In this document: piece after piece, positions 42,964 through 52,200 of the stretch
How positions within the stretch are numbered: the stretch's first letter is position 1
Layout of the letters: each line of letters starts with the position of its first letter
From: Marinirhabdus sp050859505
GTDB lineage: Bacteria > Bacteroidota > Bacteroidia > Flavobacteriales > Flavobacteriaceae
Direction of reading: 5' to 3'
Length of the DNA stretch: 64,000 nt
Assembly (NCBI RefSeq): GCF_050859505.1
Contig: NZ_CP193934.1
Span: 744,001-808,000, forward strand
The notes under the pieces: generated by a model
What the model was told of the DNA's origin: nothing
Databases searched by the model: none
Seen by the model: the letters and a program-made list of their open reading frames with translations, nothing else
Program-made: the position numbers and the translations under genes

Positions 42964-43337
42964 CTAGCCTCCAACTCAATAGTCACACTTTGGGTTATTA
43001 CGTGACACATATCTTCATCCATAACAACTATTATAGGACCCGCCGTTTTTGTAATAAAACCCTCTTTTGTGGCGGTGAGTGTGTAAGAGCCCGGACGCTC
43101 TCCAGCTCCCACATGTGTATCGAACAAAAAACTTAATGTTTCTGTATAACTGCCATCTTGGGCTACTACTGTAACACCTCCCGGAATAATAGTGTTTGTA
43201 GCTGCGTCTCGAACTTGCACGCTTAAGCCAAAAACAAATTCTTCGGTGCATACTACAGGTTCTTGTACGTCCATGTCATCATCTCCACTACACGCAAAAC
43301 ATAGTACTGCAAAAAATAAAATCAAGAGTTTTTTCAT
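42960..43337 (-). CDS. Lipoprotein with a regulatory-like Ig domain
   Basis: A lipoprotein of 125 residues. Signal peptide MKKLLILFFAVLCFAC, then SGDDDMDVQEP, matching the surface-lipoprotein start seen in the DUF4382 protein. The rest is one CarboxypepD_reg-like Ig sandwich: VQVRDAATNTIIPGGVTVVAQDGSYTETL and GSYTLTATKEGFITKTAGPI. The ATG at 43337 was chosen; the longer frame up to 43445 runs through the ALDH terminator at 43387-43418. Its 3' end overlaps the phosphatase stop. Confidence 0.8.
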   Translation of the reverse strand: MKKLLILFFAVLCFACSGDDDMDVQEPVVCTEEFVFGLSVQVRDAATNTIIPGGVTVVAQDGSYTETLSFLFDTHVGAGERPGSYTLTATKEGFITKTAGPIIVVMDEDMCHVITQSVTIELEAS

Positions 43338-43386
43338 ATCGATAGAACGTTCTAAAACAGAAAGAAGTATACAACTTATAAAAAAC

Positions 43387-43418
43387 AGTAAACCCGTCCA
43401 ATTTTGAACGGGTTTACT
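43387..43418 (-). terminator. Terminator of the aldehyde dehydrogenase gene
   Basis: AGTAAACCCGT and ACGGGTTTACT form an 11-bp stem around a 10-nt loop. On the minus strand it is followed by a six-T run, 78 bp after the ALDH stop. Confidence 0.85.
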
Positions 43419-43495
43419 TTTTAACTCTAAACGGATTTTAAACACTGCTTTTCAACACCTTTTAAAATCACTCGACTTATATTTTAGTCTTTATT

Positions 43496-45049
43496 TTATA
43501 AATCGAATTTTATGCCTTGCGCCAATGGCAATTCATCTGAATAATTCACAGTATTGGTCTGTCTTCTCATATATACTTTCCATGCATCACTTCCAGACTC
43601 GCGTCCGCCACCGGTTTCTTTTTCTCCACCAAAGGCGCCACCAATTTCAGCTCCTGATGTTCCAATGTTTACATTGGCTATACCACAATCTGAACCTGCA
43701 AATGATAAAAACTTTTCAGCTTCTTTCATTTCATTCGTCATAATTGCACTGGACAATCCTTGAGCCACACCGTTTTGTTTTTCAATAGCATTTTCTACTT
43801 CGCCACTGTATTTCATTAGGTATAAAATTGGGGCAAATGTTTCGTGCTGTACAATGGCAAAGCTGTTTTCAGCTTCGATGATAGCTGGTTTTACGTAGCA
43901 TCCGCTTTCGTAACCTTTTCCTTCAAGAACGCCACCTTCAACTAGTACGTTTCCACCTTCAGCTTTTGCTTTTTCTATCGCTTTTAAATAGGTGTCAACC
44001 GATTCTTTATCAATTAAGGGTCCAACGTGATTGTTTTCATCCAACGGATTACCAATCACAATTTGCTTATACGCTCCTACAATGGCATCTCTTACTTTAT
44101 CATACACACTTTCATGAATAATTAATCTTCTTGTAGAAGTACAACGTTGTCCACACGTACCTACAGCACCAAATACTGCTCCTGGCACTACTACTTTGAG
44201 ATCTGCTGTTGGGGTAATGATAATGGCATTGTTTCCACCTAATTCTAATAAGGACTTACCAAAACGCTCTGCCACAGTAGCGCCTACAATACGTCCCATT
44301 CTGGTAGAACCTGTTGCCGAAATTAATGGAATTCTAGTATCCTTCGTCATCATTTCACCAACCTTATAATCACCATTAATAATAGAAGAAATACCTTCTG
44401 GAAGGTTGTTTTCTTTTAATACACCTGCAATAATATTTTGACAGGCAACGGAGCATAAAGGTGCTTTTTCACTTCCTTTCCAAACACAAACATCTCCACA
44501 AACCCATGCCAAAGCGGTGTTCCAGGCCCAAACAGCCACTGGAAAGTTAAATGCCGAAATAATACCAACTATACCAATAGAGTGCCATTGCTCACGCATT
44601 ACGTGACCTGGTCGCTCAGACGGGATTGTTTGTCCGTTTAATTGTCTGGATAGTCCCACTGCAAAGTCACAAATGTCAATCATTTCCTGAACTTCACCAT
44701 ATCCTTCTTGTAGTGACTTCCCCATCTCGTAAGACACCAATTTCCCAAGAGGCTCTTTTAACTCACGTAATTTATTCCCAAACTGACGTACAATTTCGCC
44801 ACGTTGTGGTGCTGGCATGGCTCTAAATGACATAAAAGCATCTTGAGCTGTGGTTATAACTTTCTCGTATTCTTCCTTTGTCGTTGTGGTTACTTTACCA
44901 ATTAACGCTCCATCTACTGGAGAATACGAAGCAATTTCTGCTCCGCCTGGAAACGATTTGTTTCCCGTAGAGGTTCCGTGGTTTATAGCTGTTAATCCTA
45001 ACTGCTTTAATGCTTTGTCCATTCCGAAATCGGTGGCTACTGTTGACAT
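43496..45049 (-). CDS. ALDH7-type aldehyde dehydrogenase
   Basis: A 517-residue aldehyde dehydrogenase. The catalytic cysteine lies in CGQRCTSTRR, the general base glutamate in LLELGGNNAIII, and the NAD-binding LISATGSTRMGRIV is present. The C-terminus, GGAFGGEKETGGGRESGSDAWKVYMRRQTNTVNYS, is typical of ALDH7 (alpha-aminoadipic/piperidine-6-carboxylate dehydrogenase). That suggests lysine catabolism; position near HAO instead hints at an aminomuconic semialdehyde step, so the substrate is unresolved. ATG at 45049 was chosen because an earlier in-frame ATG at 45073 lies in the hairpin repeat. Confidence 0.9.
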   Translation of the reverse strand: MSTVATDFGMDKALKQLGLTAINHGTSTGNKSFPGGAEIASYSPVDGALIGKVTTTTKEEYEKVITTAQDAFMSFRAMPAPQRGEIVRQFGNKLRELKEPLGKLVSYEMGKSLQEGYGEVQEMIDICDFAVGLSRQLNGQTIPSERPGHVMREQWHSIGIVGIISAFNFPVAVWAWNTALAWVCGDVCVWKGSEKAPLCSVACQNIIAGVLKENNLPEGISSIINGDYKVGEMMTKDTRIPLISATGSTRMGRIVGATVAERFGKSLLELGGNNAIIITPTADLKVVVPGAVFGAVGTCGQRCTSTRRLIIHESVYDKVRDAIVGAYKQIVIGNPLDENNHVGPLIDKESVDTYLKAIEKAKAEGGNVLVEGGVLEGKGYESGCYVKPAIIEAENSFAIVQHETFAPILYLMKYSGEVENAIEKQNGVAQGLSSAIMTNEMKEAEKFLSFAGSDCGIANVNIGTSGAEIGGAFGGEKETGGGRESGSDAWKVYMRRQTNTVNYSDELPLAQGIKFDL

Positions 45050-45060
45050 ATTGTTATTTT

Positions 45061-45103
45061 TTATTTCTTCCACTAAAGCGGAATTTATTATTTATTGATT
45101 ATT
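45061..45103. repeat. Solo copy of the hairpin/AT-tail repeat
   Basis: TTATTTC, then an imperfect stem TTCCAC..GCGGAA, then a tail with TTTATTGATTATT. The plan and the shared 13-nt tail match the left end of the four-helix cassette at 36965-37010. It lies just before the ALDH start. A further GATCGCTGGCGCAATC hairpin follows at 45111-45126. Confidence 0.45.
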
Positions 45104-45247
45104 CTTATTGGATCGCTGGCGCAATCATTTTTATTAAAAAGATGGGGTTTTAAGTCCCTATTTTTCAAGTGCAAAGGTACGGTTTTCTGAGGCGGTAAAA
45201 AAGTTGAGAGGGGGAGAAGTTTAGGGCATTTGGTTTAAAGGATTCTT

Positions 45248-45652
45248 TTAAAACCACTTACCCGTATTCATAGGTTTTTTCAGCATGTTTTTCATATTTG
45301 CTAACGTTCCTCCGTCTGAAAATTTGCGCTTATAGTTTTTAGAACCTTTTAAAATCTCAGCCATAGATTTTTGTTTTTTTGAAAGTTCAGCTTTACGCTT
45401 TTCCCAATAAATTTCCTTTTCGGTAGCTTTTTGTCTTATATAATTTGACTGAAGCAACACCTTTCCAAAACCAATTGCGTTTATAGAAACTATAGGTATA
45501 GCGTCATCGATTAAAATATCAAGAATTTCAATTTGAGCTTTAATAGACAACTGAGCAACGTGCTTAGAAATATGGATTCGGTTTTTATAGTGCCCATATT
45601 TTGATAAAAACTTCAAGACCTTCAAAAATTCCTTATTCAGAAATCTAGACAT
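45248..45652 (-). CDS. Small basic protein of unknown function
   Basis: A 134-residue lysine-rich protein: MSRFLNKEFLKVLKFLSKYGHYKNR, a helical stretch with LSIKAQIEILDILIDDAIPIVSINAIGFGKVLLQSNYI, and a basic C-terminus with ILKGSKNYKRKF and MKNMLKKPMNTGKWF. Its regular helix pattern makes it look like a real protein rather than chance. It may be soluble and nucleic-acid or membrane-surface associated, which is guesswork. It lies between HAO and the aldehyde dehydrogenase on the same strand. Confidence 0.6.
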   Translation of the reverse strand: MSRFLNKEFLKVLKFLSKYGHYKNRIHISKHVAQLSIKAQIEILDILIDDAIPIVSINAIGFGKVLLQSNYIRQKATEKEIYWEKRKAELSKKQKSMAEILKGSKNYKRKFSDGGTLANMKNMLKKPMNTGKWF

Positions 45653-45705
45653 AAGCCAGTCGGAACTTTGAGATAAAGTCTTTTATAAAATTTCCCAAGC
45701 ATATC

Positions 45706-46242
45706 TTAATCTGCCACAAACCTGTCATCAGTAGGCATCACTGTTCCGCAGTTATTGCAGGTACGGAGCTCTTTGTTTCCGTAGAAATCTTTAAAATGTT
45801 GTAGAAAATCTTTTTCTACATCATTCAGCGGAAAATATACTTCGTGAAGTTTGTTATTACAATTGTCGCAGAACCATAGCAAACCGTCTTTCCCAGCTAG
45901 GTCTTGGCGTTTGCGTTCTACGACCAAGCCTATAGACCCATCTTCACGAACGGGAGAATGCGGTACTTTGGCAGGATGCAGGTACATATCGCCCGGACCT
46001 AATTCCATAGTACGTTTTTTACCGTCTTCTTGAATATGAACTTGAATGTTCCCTTCTAGCTGGTAGAATAATTCTTCGGTTTCGTTGTAATGATAATCCT
46101 TACGAGCGTTGGGACCACCTACAATCATTACGATGTAATCATTGGCGTCTTTATATAGGTTTTTGTTACCTACTGGTGGTTTTAGAAGATCACGATTGTC
46201 TTCTACCCATTTGTTTAAATTGAAAGGTTTAGAAATAGCCAT
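45706..46242 (-). CDS. nbaC: 3-hydroxyanthranilate 3,4-dioxygenase
   Basis: A 178-residue cupin enzyme that opens the ring of 3-hydroxyanthranilate in the kynurenine pathway. The Fe-binding block YHYNETEELFYQLEG supplies His and Glu ligands, HPAKVPHSP the further His. The C-terminal rubredoxin-like zinc site FCDNCNNKLHEVYF and TCNNCGTVMP is the bacterial HAO mark. ATG at 46242 was chosen; MQTHNNTA upstream has no support. The other kynurenine genes are not in this window, so the aldehyde dehydrogenase may be its only neighbour of the pathway. Confidence 0.94.
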   Translation of the reverse strand: MAISKPFNLNKWVEDNRDLLKPPVGNKNLYKDANDYIVMIVGGPNARKDYHYNETEELFYQLEGNIQVHIQEDGKKRTMELGPGDMYLHPAKVPHSPVREDGSIGLVVERKRQDLAGKDGLLWFCDNCNNKLHEVYFPLNDVEKDFLQHFKDFYGNKELRTCNNCGTVMPTDDRFVAD

Positions 46243-46307
46243 TGCCGTATTGTTATGTGTTTGCATAAAAATACGGCAATTGCTTTACATTAAAAAGGGG
46301 AATACTA

Positions 46308-46811
46308 TTACTTTTTATAAAAAAGTTGTGTGAAATAAATTTGTCCTTGAGCATTCTTTACAATTCCAAAACCAGAATGAGTATATAATCCTTCAATTAC
46401 CTTAAGGTGACCCGGACTGTTAAGCCAAGCATTGACTACTTTTTCTGCAGAGTCGTAACCATACGCTACATTCTCTCCTACTATTACAGCACCTTGATCC
46501 TTAAGCGCATTAGAACGTACACCAAAGTTGTCATGACTAATGGTTCCTTTGTCCATCATATATTTTGTATGATCTACCGCATAGGCAGATGCATAGGTTT
46601 GATCTCTTTGAATACGAGATAATCCCTGAGTTTCACGATGTTCGTTTACTAATTTTAGAATTTCGTCTGCCATAGCCCAATCGGTTTCGTCGGCTAGGTT
46701 TAGATCAATTGAGTAGTTTACTTCTTCAAGTACTACTGCTTCTTCTTTTGAACATGATGCTACAGTAATTAATAATACGATAGCTAGTAAGCTGGTTTTG
46801 ATAAGTTTCAT
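46308..46811 (-). CDS. CAP (SCP/PR1) domain lipoprotein
   Basis: A 167-residue lipoprotein: signal peptide ending in VASC, followed by an acidic linker. The CAP domain spans about 45-165 with ILKLVNEHRETQGLSRIQRDQ, a histidine in ISHDNFGVRSNAL, VIVGENVAYGYDS and WLNSPGHLKVI. These histidines and glutamate form the CAP cavity. Bacterial CAP proteins bind small lipids or peptides at the cell surface; function here is unknown. Upstream is the 340-bp gap with a possible operator. Confidence 0.9.
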   Translation of the reverse strand: MKLIKTSLLAIVLLITVASCSKEEAVVLEEVNYSIDLNLADETDWAMADEILKLVNEHRETQGLSRIQRDQTYASAYAVDHTKYMMDKGTISHDNFGVRSNALKDQGAVIVGENVAYGYDSAEKVVNAWLNSPGHLKVIEGLYTHSGFGIVKNAQGQIYFTQLFYKK

Positions 46812-47151
46812 AATACGGGGGTCATCAAATTTGGGGCATGATGTTGAGTCAAATATATATAAAAATTCCTACAAAAATACACTTAAACGGATAAGCAGTG
46901 TATTTCGTCGATGTTTTTAAATATTAATTGATGAAATTCCTACAAATAAAAGCGCCTTTAGCCCTTTGTGTATGGGGATTTTGTAACTTATTTAGGTTTA
47001 CTCAAAAAAAAATACACATAAACCGAATTTTAACACTTTTAATCGTCATTTTAACACTATTTGACTGTTAAAATGTTAAAATATCACAACCCAAAACGCT
47101 AGTTTCTAATGTTAATTCCAAAATATCGATGAAATACACACTACATTCGGA
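46812..47151. other. Intergenic stretch with direct and inverted TTTTAACA repeats
   Basis: No gene is visible. ATTTTAACACT occurs twice about 19 bp apart (around 47028-47058), and the second copy pairs with TGTTAAAA at 47066-47073 as an 8-bp stem with a 9-nt loop; another TGTTAAAA follows at once. The rest is AT-rich with stop codons in all frames. Confidence 0.4.
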
Positions 47152-47370
47152 ATGGTATTTTATGGTGGCGCTGGAACAACTTTGAAGGAAACAGGTTCTA
47201 TTTTTAAGAAAAGCCTCTCAATTAAATTTGGAAGTACCAATTAGAATAGAACACGAAATCCTAAAAGATGGTAGTACTGCTATGGAAGCTGGACCAAAAC
47301 TATGAATGCTATGGAAGATTCGCCTTTGGTTAATGCAGGAAAAGGAGCTGCTGTGGCAATAATTCATTAA
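47152..47370 (+). pseudogene. Remnant of an isoaspartyl peptidase / L-asparaginase gene
   Basis: Three fragments in shifted frames match the N-terminal third of Ntn-type isoaspartyl peptidases: MVFYGGAGTTLKETG (47152 on), EHEILKDGSTAMEAG (about 47248 on) and MNAMEDSPLVNAGKGAAVA (about 47312 on). The known family reads IIHGGAGT, ILKDGGTSLDAV and VMEDSPLFNAGKGAVF. Stop codons and at least two frameshifts separate them and the catalytic threonine region is gone, so this is a dead gene. Confidence 0.8.
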
Positions 47371-47549
47371 ATGTATTAGAACGATGCCTTAATAAGGTAG
47401 TTTGAAATTACACGGTTTGTTTTTTTCGAAACGCAACCAATTATACTATAGATCCTCTTATAGATATACTAACACGGTTTTATTCTAACAACCTCTTAAA
47501 ACACTGCCAGCGAGACACTATTACATCTAACTATTCAAAATTTTTCTAG
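47371..47549. other. Intergenic stretch before the DUF4173 gene
   Basis: I see no gene, hairpin or clear promoter consensus here; it is AT-rich with stop codons in all frames and presumably holds the promoter of the DUF4173 gene. Confidence 0.4.
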
Positions 47550-49061
47550 ATGCAAATTAAAAACTCGCTATGGGTCGTTTTCTTGAGTGCTAGTGTACTC
47601 ACAGTTCTATTCTACAAACAAGGCATTGGCCTTAATCTCCTACTATTTGAAGTCCTTTTTATAGGATGGCTCTTTTTTTCTAAACAGCTTTCTTTAACAA
47701 ACACACTTGTAAAAATAACGTTAGCTGGGATGTTACTCACAGGCGTTTTCACCGTGGTTACTTATTCTATATATGTGTATGTAGTTCATTTTTTTGCGCT
47801 GTTCTTGTTTATAGGTGTGCTTAATTTTCAAACCATACGATCATTATTTAGTGGTTTTGGAGCTGCTTTTATTTCGCTGTTTATATCTCAAATTGCTTTT
47901 GCGCAACAGTTTTTTAGCAGGAGTGTAGGCGGTGTAAAGGTGGGCAAAGTGTTATGGAGAAGTCGGATTTTTATAATTCCGGTTCTAATCATTGTTGTCT
48001 TCTTAACCATGTACGGTTTTTCTAACCCTATTTTTGGTGAGTACCTGGGTGCATTTGGAGATATGTTTCAAAATATAGTTTCCTTTATATTCGAAAATCT
48101 GAACATTTCTCTAGTTTTCACCTTTCTTCTTTGCGCGGCCATTAGTATTTTCCTGTGGTATCGAATTCCGGTTCCTTCGGTAGAAAAACACGAACAAATT
48201 GCAACCGAAGACCTCCAAAGAAATAAAATAAGACGCAGCCGTTTTTTTAAACTTTCAGCTTTAAAAAGCGAATACAAGGCAGGTATCTTTCTATTGGTCA
48301 CCCTCAATCTATTACTCCTATTTCTAAATATTCTGGACATTTATTTGGTATGGTTCAATTTTGAATGGGACGGTGAAACACTCAAACAATTTGTTCACGA
48401 AGGCACCTATTTACTTATTGTTTCCATCTTAATATCTATAGCAGTAGTGCTCTATTTCTTTCGAGGGAATCTTAATTTTTATCACAACAACAAATGGTTA
48501 AAATATCTTGCCTACGCATGGATTGCACAAAATGCTATATTGGCGATTTCGGTTGCCATTAGAAATTTCTGGTACATCAACTACTTTGCGTTAGCCTATA
48601 AACGCATTGGCGTGATTCTTTTTTTACTTTTGGTTTTATATGGCCTGTTCACGGTTTTCAGAAAAATACAACATACCAAAACTTCTTTTTATCTGTTTCA
48701 GAAAAACACCTTGGCGCTCTACCTGATCTTGGTGTTGAGCAGTTTGATACCTTGGGATTCGGTAATTGCGAAGTACAATTTTGCGCATGCAGATTCGGCG
48801 TATTTGCATTTGGAATATTTATCAACTCTTTCAGATAAAGCCCTTCCCCATCTCACAAAGACCAAAGAAACATTGGATGTGACATACAATTTTCAGCAAA
48901 AGAAGTATCCGTATCCTTATTTCACCATGACTCACCAAGAATATCTGCATAAAATAGCTTCTAGAAATGCAGCCTTTGCTAAAAAATGGGAAAACAAAAA
49001 TTTCCTCTCTTGGAATCTGGTAGAATATCTAGCCTACCAAAAACTAGAACCTCAGCAGTGA
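47550..49061 (+). CDS. DUF4173 family membrane protein
   Basis: A 503-residue multi-pass membrane protein with about ten to eleven hydrophobic helices in the first 380 residues (for example LWVVFLSASVLTVLFYKQGIGLNLLLFEVLFIGWLFF) and a soluble C-terminal part (about 395-503) with repeating NFAHADSAYLHLEYLSTLSDKALPHL. That layout matches DUF4173 (formerly DUF4153-like) proteins, of unknown role. No close operon partners on either side. Confidence 0.8.
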   Translation: MQIKNSLWVVFLSASVLTVLFYKQGIGLNLLLFEVLFIGWLFFSKQLSLTNTLVKITLAGMLLTGVFTVVTYSIYVYVVHFFALFLFIGVLNFQTIRSLFSGFGAAFISLFISQIAFAQQFFSRSVGGVKVGKVLWRSRIFIIPVLIIVVFLTMYGFSNPIFGEYLGAFGDMFQNIVSFIFENLNISLVFTFLLCAAISIFLWYRIPVPSVEKHEQIATEDLQRNKIRRSRFFKLSALKSEYKAGIFLLVTLNLLLLFLNILDIYLVWFNFEWDGETLKQFVHEGTYLLIVSILISIAVVLYFFRGNLNFYHNNKWLKYLAYAWIAQNAILAISVAIRNFWYINYFALAYKRIGVILFLLLVLYGLFTVFRKIQHTKTSFYLFQKNTLALYLILVLSSLIPWDSVIAKYNFAHADSAYLHLEYLSTLSDKALPHLTKTKETLDVTYNFQQKKYPYPYFTMTHQEYLHKIASRNAAFAKKWENKNFLSWNLVEYLAYQKLEPQQ

Positions 49062-49246
49062 TTTTCGGTTAAAATAATCACAAAACCAACTCCCTAGGCA
49101 CTAAGACGCTAAAACATCCCGTTACAAGACAAATACCTCCCTCCTCCATTGTATTGAGTTACTCTTGCCGTGCGTTATTTCTTCTGAAATTTCCTGCGAG
49201 CACAACCACTATTTTATTGTAATTTTAATTGTTTAAAACCATTACT

Positions 49247-52200
49247 ATGAACACATTGTTGCGTCTTCTTATCTGTGCTGCCTTTCTTTCCTTAGCTTCT
49301 TGCGGCGACAAAACCGAATCTTCCCAAACCGACAACCTCTTTAAATTTAAGGAGTATATTAGTAATCACACCTACGGAAATCAAAGCATTGCGGCACCCA
49401 TTCGTATTAATCTTGCACAACCCTTAGAACAATTTGAAATCACGCAGGAAATCCCTTCGGAATACCTAAAAATCTCTCCCAAAACCGAAGGAACCCTCAT
49501 CGTTGAAAACAATACCACCCTTATATTTCAGCCAAAAGAATACCTAAAACCAAACACCGAATATACGGTGACGGTGCATCTTCAAAAGTTATACGAAGAC
49601 ATAGACACCGAGTTTAAAAACTACACCTTCAGCTTTAAAACCATTACGCCCAACTTTACTATTAATCTAGAGAATTTGCAGTCTTACAATAAGCAATGGC
49701 AGTATGTGAGCGGTACGTTGGAAGCTTCAGATTTGCTGAAACTGGAAGATGCCAAAAAATTAGTTTCCGTAAAACAAGGCAAAAAAGACTTACACATAAA
49801 ATGGTCTGGGGACGACGCTCAAGCACGGTATTTTAACTTTACCATAGACAGTATTTCACGTAAAATAGAAAATTCTGAAATTGAAATCACCTGGGACGGT
49901 AAACCCATTGGTGCCGAGACCAAAGGCAACAATACCTTCGCTATCCCTGGACAGAATAACTTTACGGTAGTAAACGTAGATGCAAGCCATTCGCCTCAGG
50001 CTTCGTTAGCAATCAATTTTTCAGACCCTTTAAAAGAGAATCAGGATTTTGCGGGACTTGTAACTATTGAAAATGCTTCAGATCTTCGGTTTGAAGTAGA
50101 CGGCAACGTGCTGAATGTTTATCCAAACAGTAGAATTATTGGCGATGTTCGCGTCACCATCTTCAACGGAATTAAAAACACAGAAAATTTTGGCCTAAAG
50201 AAAGAATTTAGTGAATTAATATCGTTTGAGCAGCTAAAACCAGCGATTCGCTTACTTTCCAAAGGCGTGATTCTCCCCAATGCCGAAAACACTCCTATCT
50301 ATTTTGAAGCAGTCAACCTAAACCAAGTAGATGTTCGAGTGGTTCAGGTTTTTGAGAATAATATGCTTCAGTTTTTGCAACAGTCCAACCTCGATAATTC
50401 CAGTAGTTACAATCTAAAAACAGTAGGACGCCGCGTGGCGAAAAAAACCATTACGCTCGACAAAGGCGTTGGCGAAGATGGTATATGGAAAGCGTACGCA
50501 GTAAATCTTGCCGACTTTTTTAAGACCAACCCTGGGTCGTTGTATCAAGTAGAATTTAGCTTTACGAAAGACTATATTCATTATGATTGTGATGCTGAAG
50601 ATGTAGCTTCCACCGAGGACGACGACTATTATTATGACGATTACGAAGCAGGCTCAGACCTAGACGAAGAAGAACGCGAAGAAAAGTACTGGGACGGCGA
50701 GATGTATCGTTGGAGAACCTATTCCTATAATTGGGAACAACGCGACAACCCTTGTCATCCGGCATATTACAACGAAGACCGTGTGATAGCCACCAATGTT
50801 CTGGGGAGTGATTTAGGTATTATCGCGAAAAAAGGAAACAACCTAAGCTATCATTTTGCAACCAACAATTTACTGAACACCCAACCTGAAAGTGGTGTAA
50901 AAATCGACTTGTTTAACTTTCAGCAACAACGTATTGAAACGGTAACCACCGACACTCAAGGTTTTGCCATTTACGACAGCGATAAAACCATCGCTTTTGC
51001 TGTAGCTAGAAAAGGAAAAAACTATGCCTACGCGAAACTAGGCGATGGAAACGCTTTGAGCCTTAGTAAATTTGATGTCTCCGGAAAGCAATTACAAAAA
51101 GGTCTCAAAGGATTTTTATACACTGAAAGAGGCGTTCACCGCCCTGGAGACAGCATTCACCTCACCTTTGTATTAAACGACGTTGCCAACCCGCTGCCAA
51201 AAAACCATCCCGTAAAATTAGAGGTAACTGATGCACGAGGGAAACTGGTGCAACGTACAGTTTTATCGCAAGAAAGTAATACCACACTCCGGGGGGCCAG
51301 GGCGGACAATGGCTTTTACTATTTCCCCATAAAAACCGAAGCCACAGCCCAAACAGGAAATTGGAACGCCAACATAAGCGTGGGCGGAGTGAAATTCAGT
51401 AAAACATTAAAAGTAGCGACGGTAAAGCCTAACCGGCTCAAAATAAAACTAGATTTTGACGATGATATACTGGATGCCAGCAAACTCGTGAAAGGAAGCG
51501 TGGAAGGATTATGGCTCCACGGAGCGCCTGCAAGAAACCTCAAAGTTGAAATGAACACTACGCTACGAAGTACCACCACGGCGTTCGACAAGTTTAAAAA
51601 ATATCATTTTAACGATCCTATCCGAACGTTTGACGAAGTTGAAATACCCGTGCTTTCCAAAAATCTTTCTGCGGATGGAACCACAGATTTCTCCAAGAAA
51701 TTTGATATTTCCAACAAAGCGCCAGGAATGTTGCAAGCTACTTTTTTAACGAAGGTTTTTGAAGGGGGCGGTGATTTTTCGATTGATGTTTTCAGTAAAA
51801 ATCTGGCGCCTTATTCACACTTTGTGGGGATGCAATCTCCAGAACCGCATCGCTATGGTTCGTATTATACAGACCAGAAAACAACCTTTGACGTAGTTTC
51901 GGTAGATGCGCAGGGCAACGCAAGTGGAAACCGAGAACTAGACGTAAAAATATTTAAAATTGAATGGCGCTGGTGGTGGAACCGTAGCTACGACAACCTT
52001 TCTCGCTATGAAGATGCGACCATTTACCGTCCGTTTAAAGAAATGAGTGTTACTACGGGAGGCAACGGGAAAGGAAATTTCAGCATCGATATTCCCGAAG
52101 AAGAAGGTGGCCGGTATTTAATTAGAGTAATCGACAAAGAATCTGGACACGCAACAGGACGCGTCACTTATTTTTATAGAAACTGGTGGAAACGCCCCAC

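Noticed and set aside
43338..43445. N-terminal extension of the 42960 lipoprotein
   Set aside because: It would translate through the terminator hairpin at 43387-43418 and hide the lipoprotein signal.
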